NCBI GenBank assembly: GCA_019241095.1
Contig: JAFAXJ010000154.1
Coordinates: 1 to 10,281 of the forward strand
Source: Verrucomicrobiota bacterium
GTDB lineage: Bacteria > Verrucomicrobiota > Verrucomicrobiia > Chthoniobacterales > JAFAMB01
Direction: 5' to 3'
Length of the DNA: 10,281 nt
This document shows, in pieces, positions 6,357-10,281 of this stretch. A model generated the notes under the pieces. That model had not been told where the DNA came from, searched no databases, and worked only from the letters and a program-made list of their open reading frames with translations. A program made the translations under genes and the position numbers. Numbering within the stretch: the first letter of the stretch is position 1; every line of letters begins with the position of its first letter.

Positions 6357-7832
6357 CTAACCGCGTCGAAAATTCACGTAAGTGGTTTGTTTGCGGAAAT
6401 AATTATCGAGACCGTATTTGCCGTCCTCTCCGCCCAACCCGGAGTGGCCCCAGCCCGAGTGGAAACCTTGGACGAGTTCGCCATTGGGACGATTCACATA
6501 CAGCTCTCCGAATTGCAATTTGCGTGACAGGTTCATGATCTTTCGCAGATCGTTGGTGAAAACGAAGGCTGAAAGGCCGTATTCGGTATCGTTCGCATAC
6601 CCAATTGCCTGTTCAAAATCTTGAATCCTGAGAACGGGAATTACGGGACCAAAGATTTCTTTTTGGAAAATAGGCGTGTCATTGCCGAGCTCAGTCAGCA
6701 CTGTCGGTTCAAACCAATACCCTTTCGCAAACTGCCCGCCGCTCAAACGTTTACCTCCAAGCAACAGCTTACCGCCGCTCGCTACCGCTTCGTTTACGAA
6801 CGCCTCAACCTTTTCGACTTCAGGTCGATTTACTTTCGGACCGAGATCGAAATTTTGCATGGGATCTCCAACACTGAGAGAGCGAGCGGCGCCCACAAAA
6901 CGATCCAGGAACTCATCGGCTATTTTCTCATGCAGGTACATTCGTTCATTGCAGGTACAGATCTGACCGCAATTGGTAAATCGGGCAACGATTGCTGCAC
7001 TCACAGCGTTATCTAAGTCGGCGTCTTCCATTACAATGAAGGGCGCTTTTCCTCCGAGCTCCAATCGTAGCACTGCAATTTTTTCCGCGCCGGCCCGATA
7101 AATCTCTCGCCCGGCCCGCACGCTTCCAGTCATCGTGACTAAACGTGTAATTGGACTTGTTGTAAGTGCTTCTCCTACTTTTCGGCCCGGCCCGGTGACA
7201 ACGTTGAAAACCCCCGCAGGAAAGCCAACCTCATTCGCAAGCTTAGCCAATTCCAGGCCGGAAAGAGGCGTACATTCGTGCCCTTTCAAAACAACGGTGT
7301 TCCCGGCTATTAAGGCCGGTCCAATTTTCCGGCCGGCAAGCGCGGACGGATAATTCCAAGCAGTCAGAGCAACGACGACTCCGTATGGGACACGTCGAAT
7401 CCAAATCTCTTCGTCCGGATTGTCTGAAGGCATGATGTCTCCTTCAATCCGGCGAGCACTTTCTGCGGCGTAGCGCAGGAAATTTTCAGTTCCGCCGATT
7501 TCACCGATTGCTTCTTTGAGCGGTTTGCCTTGTTCAAGCGTCACGATTCGCGCCAGTGCGTCGCGATGCGCGAGAACCGCATCGGCTAGCCGATGCAACA
7601 ATTTAGCTCGCTCAATCGGAGGCAGCGCCGCCCATTTCGGCTGAGCCCGTTGAGCAGCTTCAAGAGCGTGCTGAGCATCTTCGACCGTCGCTTCGGGGAC
7701 CGTGGCGATAATTTGTTCGTTCGCCGGATTTTCGACCTCGATCGCCTGAGCGGCTCGTCCGCTTGTCCATTGGCCATCGATGTACATCTGATAGGAGCCG
7801 AGGATAAGGGCAGGATCTCGGGATTTGTTCAT
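6357..7832 (-). CDS. NAD-type aldehyde dehydrogenase, AldA-like
   Basis: A 491-residue aldehyde dehydrogenase of normal length. It has Asn160 in the TAWNYP stretch (oxyanion hole), Lys183 for the cofactor, the MTGSV loop at 234-238, Glu258 in LELGGK (general base) and nucleophile Cys292 in NCGQICTC. The KEIFGP motif is at 391-396. The C-terminal part, ELYVNRPNGELVQGFHSGW, resembles E. coli AldA, which oxidises lactaldehyde and glycolaldehyde to lactate and glycolate. Those products commonly arise after aldolase cleavage of deoxy-sugar acids or pentoses. Oxidation of another sugar-derived aldehyde, such as an aldose or semialdehyde, cannot be excluded. The usual KPSE cofactor motif reads KGHE (183-186), which is unusual. 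This is the first enzyme gene of the operon, 164 nt after the regulator gene. The start is ATG with no visible Shine-Dalgarno. Confidence 0.9.
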   Translation of the reverse strand: MNKSRDPALILGSYQMYIDGQWTSGRAAQAIEVENPANEQIIATVPEATVEDAQHALEAAQRAQPKWAALPPIERAKLLHRLADAVLAHRDALARIVTLEQGKPLKEAIGEIGGTENFLRYAAESARRIEGDIMPSDNPDEEIWIRRVPYGVVVALTAWNYPSALAGRKIGPALIAGNTVVLKGHECTPLSGLELAKLANEVGFPAGVFNVVTGPGRKVGEALTTSPITRLVTMTGSVRAGREIYRAGAEKIAVLRLELGGKAPFIVMEDADLDNAVSAAIVARFTNCGQICTCNERMYLHEKIADEFLDRFVGAARSLSVGDPMQNFDLGPKVNRPEVEKVEAFVNEAVASGGKLLLGGKRLSGGQFAKGYWFEPTVLTELGNDTPIFQKEIFGPVIPVLRIQDFEQAIGYANDTEYGLSAFVFTNDLRKIMNLSRKLQFGELYVNRPNGELVQGFHSGWGHSGLGGEDGKYGLDNYFRKQTTYVNFRRG

Positions 7833-7834
7833 AG

Positions 7835-7848
7835 TTTGCTATAGCTAA
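7835..7848. promoter_or_regulatory. 14-bp near-palindrome touching the aldehyde dehydrogenase start
   Basis: TTTGCTATAGCTAA is symmetrical at six of seven base pairs around a perfect GCTATAGC core. It ends two bases before the ATG at 7832, where a ribosome site would be expected. It could be an operator for the LacI-type regulator encoded upstream, but it lacks the central CG common in LacI-family operators. Confidence 0.25.
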
Positions 7849-7942
7849 GATGAATGTCGGCTGGGAGGCTTTGCCAGAAGCTAACGTCGGGTTTACTCCC
7901 TGACAAACAGCAATACTCGTTCAGTGAGTCTCCTCTTCCATG

Positions 7943-7974
7943 GGTCTCATAAAACCGCCGTGTCCCGTGAGACC
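7943..7974. promoter_or_regulatory. Spaced inverted repeat between regulator and operon
   Basis: GGTCTCA (7943-7949) and TGAGACC (7968-7974) are perfect 7-bp inverted arms separated by 18 bases, in the 164-nt gap between the regulator and the aldehyde dehydrogenase gene. There is no T-run for a terminator. It may be an operator or an RNA hairpin in the leader. The promoter of the catabolic operon probably lies in this gap. A weak candidate reads on the minus strand as TTGTCA (7906-7901) and TAGCTT (7883-7878), 17 bp apart. Confidence 0.3.
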
Positions 7975-7996
7975 TATCACCCCAAGCCACCTATTC

Positions 7997-9037
7997 TCAT
8001 CGTGCGCAAACATCGTCCCGAAGTGGAATATTATCCCGAAAGATGACTTGCATAGCGATCATGATGCTCGAATTATCTGTCGGCAATCCTCGAGCTGCCC
8101 TTGCCAATGCGTTAATTGCTTCACGAGATTCCAACCGCGGATGCTGGTCGATAACGGCATCCATCACACCGGAAAGCAAAAACCGTCGCGTGTGCGCAGT
8201 CAATTCATGACCCACAAACACGATCTCACCGGAACGCCCGCTTTCCTCTAAAGCACGTGCGATACCTCGGTTCCCGGCACCGATATTATAGATGCCAATA
8301 AGGTCAGAATGCAGTTTCAACAGTTCCAATGTTTCACGATAACATTGCTCCCAATCATCCCGGATTTCTCGCAGCCCTAATACGCTAAGCTTGGGGAAAT
8401 CTTCATTTAGAATATGCCGGAAACCCATTTCTCGCTCTTCGTGCCCGCGATAGCTCAGGCTTCCGGCGAATAGGGCTACCTTTCCTTTAGCGCGACTTAC
8501 AAATCTGCCTACCAGGTACCCGGCCAACCGGCCCGCTGCCCGATTATCGATCCCGACATAACCCAGACGCGGAACACTCGGAATATCGGAGACCATGGCC
8601 AGGACTGGAATACCAGCCAAATGCAGGTCTCGCACCGCCTCTCGCACTTTTGGATGATCGAGGGCAACAATTCCTATTCCATGACTCTCATCGCGTATGG
8701 CTTCGAGCTTCGCGCATAAGGCGTCAGGACTAAAACCCTCTATTCGATGCACTCGTACCAGTGCGTTGAAAGGATCCCTGCCTTCCTCTTCAAAGGCGCT
8801 CGCCAGAAGGTCAAGATAGGTATTCGACCCGCCCGGCAGAATAAAATCAAGCTGCACCGTCCGATTCAGCACGAACGAAGAGGGTGGCCGGAACCCCAGT
8901 CTTCGCGCAATCGCCAGTACGTGATCACGAGTGCGGTTACTCACGTTACTCCGTCCGTTCATGACGCGGTCCACGGTTGCGGTACTCACCCTCGCAGCGC
9001 GGGCAAGATCAGCCAAGGTCGATTTCGATAAACTCAT
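7997..9037 (-). CDS. LacI family transcriptional regulator
   Basis: A 346-residue DNA-binding sugar sensor of normal family length. The LacI helix-turn-helix spans about residues 6-27 (STLADLARAARVSTATVDRV). NGRSNVSNRTRDHVLAIARRLGFRP completes the headpiece to residue 51. The rest is a periplasmic-binding-protein-like ligand domain, with stretches such as VQLDFILPGGSNTY, GYVGIDNRAAGRLAGYLVGR and FVGHELTAHTRRFL. The recognition region reads TVDRV where many family members have TVSRV. The stretch after the headpiece (PPSSFVLNRT) is shorter than the usual hinge and lacks the typical ARSLR. The ATG at 9037 is preferred over TTG at 9040; there is no Shine-Dalgarno. It is divergent from the permease gene and upstream of the catabolic genes, so it probably represses both until its ligand, likely the pathway substrate, is present. 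Confidence 0.92.
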   Translation of the reverse strand: MSLSKSTLADLARAARVSTATVDRVMNGRSNVSNRTRDHVLAIARRLGFRPPSSFVLNRTVQLDFILPGGSNTYLDLLASAFEEEGRDPFNALVRVHRIEGFSPDALCAKLEAIRDESHGIGIVALDHPKVREAVRDLHLAGIPVLAMVSDIPSVPRLGYVGIDNRAAGRLAGYLVGRFVSRAKGKVALFAGSLSYRGHEEREMGFRHILNEDFPKLSVLGLREIRDDWEQCYRETLELLKLHSDLIGIYNIGAGNRGIARALEESGRSGEIVFVGHELTAHTRRFLLSGVMDAVIDQHPRLESREAINALARAARGLPTDNSSIMIAMQVIFRDNIPLRDDVCAR

Positions 9038-9082
9038 CAAAGAAGTTTGTACCGATGAAATGAAAGGAACGATGCTCTCAAA

Positions 9083-9132
9083 TCATCAATTTGATCAATC
9101 AAAAAGAAATTTGCATTGATTTTTTTTGATGA
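9083..9132. promoter_or_regulatory. AT-rich inverted repeat in the lacI-permease divergent region
   Basis: The left arm TCATCAA (9083-9089) faces TTGATGA (9126-9132). Inside lie TCAAT (9095-9099) and its inverse ATTGA (9115-9119), and the perfect palindrome TTGATCAA (9091-9098). There is an eight-T run at 9120-9127. The 126-nt gap between the two divergent starts must carry both promoters. Repeated TTGAT/ATCAA units make this the best candidate operator for autoregulation and permease control. No clear -35/-10 pair was recognised. Confidence 0.35.
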
Positions 9133-9163
9133 ATCCTTCAGCCTTTGAGCAGCTTGGCCCATC

Positions 9164-10195
9164 ATGAGTTCCCCCAACTTGAAACCAAAGGTGGTCTCTA
9201 AACCACCCGATTTTCCGCGCAGAGAACATCTGGCACCGTTCGCTGCTCATTTGCACGCGTGGTTGCGGAAAATGCTGAAACAGCGAGAGGCCTCCGTTTT
9301 CCTGATGCTTTTGCTGGTTTCGATCTATTTGTCCTTGAGTAGTCCCTACTTTCTCGAGACGCGAAACCTCCTTAATGTCGGTCGGCAATTTTCGGTCGTT
9401 GGCATCGTAGCGATCGGAGAAGCATTGGTAATTATCGCGGGCGCTATCGACCTATCGGTCGGTTCCGTGGTTGGCCTGGCCTCGGTCACGGCAGCGCTGG
9501 TGACTAAAAACAGTACCAGCCCCAGCATAGGTCTAATGGCAGGGTTAGGCGCCGGATTGCTTACCGGATTGATCAACGGACTGCTGTTCACCCGACTCAA
9601 AATCAATCCGTTCATCGCGACACTCGGGATGCTAAGTATTGCCCGGGGCGCAGCTTTGCTCATTACCGGCGGATTGCCTTATCCATTTGAAAAATGGACC
9701 TCCTTTTTCGGCTCCGGACATGTCGCAACTGTTCCAGTCTCCTTTCTTTTAATGTTATTGCTGGCCGCTTTGGCCCAACTGTTTACGGCAAAGACCCGGT
9801 GGGGCCGGAACGTCTATGCTATTGGCGATAATCCTCGTGCAGCGCGTCTTGGCGGGATCGATGTCGGAGCAATGCGGCGTTTTGTTTTCCTGGTTTCGGG
9901 TTTATTAGCCGCTTTGGGCGGCATTGTGTTAGCAGGAACGCTCTCCTCTGCTAATCCTAACCTGGGACAAGGATACGAATTAGATGTAATTGCCGCAGTT
10001 ATTCTAGGCGGCGCTGCACTGACCGGGGGTCGCGGCTCAATTTTCGGTGTAATTCTTGGAGCGGCCTTGATGGGCATCCTCCGCAATGCCTTCGTGCTGC
10101 TAGGAATCTCTGCTTACTGGCAGGTAGTTACAATAGGGATTGTTGTCCTGCTCGCTGTCGGAATCGACAGCGTCAGGCGACGCGAGGGAGTGTAA
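9164..10195 (+). CDS. Sugar ABC transporter permease, RbsC family
   Basis: A 343-residue inner-membrane permease of the ribose/xylose/galactoside type, importing a sugar or polyol with an ATPase and a periplasmic binding protein. A hydrophilic N-terminal stretch (about 1-42) precedes a first membrane segment (45-60, then SSPYFLETRNLLN). Family motifs are GAIDLSVGS (93-101), VYAIGDNPRAARLGGI (217-232, the cytoplasmic loop that contacts the ATPase) and LTGGRGS (285-291). There are about eight to ten hydrophobic segments. The N-terminal extension is longer than usual. A start at ATG 9272 (residue 37) would give 307 residues, closer to the 321 of E. coli RbsC, and the ribosome site at 9164 is weak. 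Here the permease is the first gene of its transcript; in the classical ribose operon the ATPase gene precedes it. The divergent LacI gene points to substrate-induced expression. Confidence 0.92.
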   Translation: MSSPNLKPKVVSKPPDFPRREHLAPFAAHLHAWLRKMLKQREASVFLMLLLVSIYLSLSSPYFLETRNLLNVGRQFSVVGIVAIGEALVIIAGAIDLSVGSVVGLASVTAALVTKNSTSPSIGLMAGLGAGLLTGLINGLLFTRLKINPFIATLGMLSIARGAALLITGGLPYPFEKWTSFFGSGHVATVPVSFLLMLLLAALAQLFTAKTRWGRNVYAIGDNPRAARLGGIDVGAMRRFVFLVSGLLAALGGIVLAGTLSSANPNLGQGYELDVIAAVILGGAALTGGRGSIFGVILGAALMGILRNAFVLLGISAYWQVVTIGIVVLLAVGIDSVRRREGV

Positions 10196-10235
10196 TTGAA
10201 CTGCTATCCCTAATACCAACCATAGTAATAACTAC

Positions 10236-10281
10236 ATGATGAAACCAACCCTCAAGCCCGCTGTCCTATCTATCTGGGCGG
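10236..10281 (+). CDS. Start of a CDS running off the window, possibly a substrate-binding protein
   Basis: An open frame begins with two consecutive ATG codons at 10236, 40 nt after the permease stop, and stays open to the window edge (MMKPTLKPAVLSIWA). A short basic start followed by hydrophobic residues could be a signal peptide. The position after an RbsC-type gene would suit the periplasmic binding protein. No clear Shine-Dalgarno is present, and fifteen codons are too few to identify it. Confidence 0.4.
   Translation, partial: MMKPTLKPAVLSIWA

Noticed and set aside
9120..9127. Eight-T run as part of a terminator.
   Set aside because: It lies in a divergent promoter region with no GC-rich stem before it; an AT-rich promoter element is likelier.
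1..10281. Possible defence system, prophage, insertion sequence or CRISPR array.
   Set aside because: No transposase, integrase, nuclease, phage structural gene, regular direct repeats or terminal inverted repeats were seen; the recognisable genes are metabolic, transport or regulatory.

Overview
The window looks like a chromosomal segment of a free-living bacterium with roughly balanced G+C content. Most genes lack a strong Shine-Dalgarno sequence; the lipoprotein at 3073 is an exception. The cupin protein and the set of carbohydrate genes would suit a soil or aquatic Verrucomicrobiota- or Acidobacteriota-like organism. That placement rests on a general impression of the protein families and is tentative.

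Left part (1-3600), unrelated single genes. Positions 1-346 hold no gene I can defend. A small, hydrophilic, Ala-rich hypothetical protein (347-556, -) is divergent from a 482-residue MATE-family efflux transporter (776-2224, +). Their shared upstream region carries two adjoining 16-bp imperfect palindromes (615-646). A single-domain cupin protein (2462-2941, -) follows, convergent with the transporter. Then comes a small lipoprotein of unknown function (3073-3576, +).

Right part (3617 to the end), a carbohydrate or polyol catabolic locus. Transcribed leftwards are a LacI-family regulator (7997-9037), an AldA-like aldehyde dehydrogenase (6357-7832), an enolase-superfamily protein of the mandelate racemase subgroup (5182-6270), a SmoS-type sorbitol/L-iditol dehydrogenase (4393-5163) and a second short-chain dehydrogenase resembling the GolD/D-threitol dehydrogenase group (3617-4387). 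The last three genes are separated by 18 and 5 nt. Divergent from the regulator is an RbsC-type sugar ABC permease (9164-10195), followed by the first 15 codons of what may be a substrate-binding protein running off the window.

Taken together, the locus appears to import a sugar, polyol or sugar acid by an ABC transporter. Two NAD-type dehydrogenases, an acid-sugar dehydratase-type enzyme and an aldehyde dehydrogenase would then process it, under control of a LacI-type sensor. The exact substrate cannot be read from the sequence, and no kinase, lactonase or aldolase lies in the window. The enolase-superfamily protein aligns by eye with all eight catalytic and metal residues of mandelate racemase at a constant offset of +2. 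A strong hairpin sits three bases before its start codon. I did not see phage genes, insertion sequences, CRISPR repeats, tRNA or rRNA genes.
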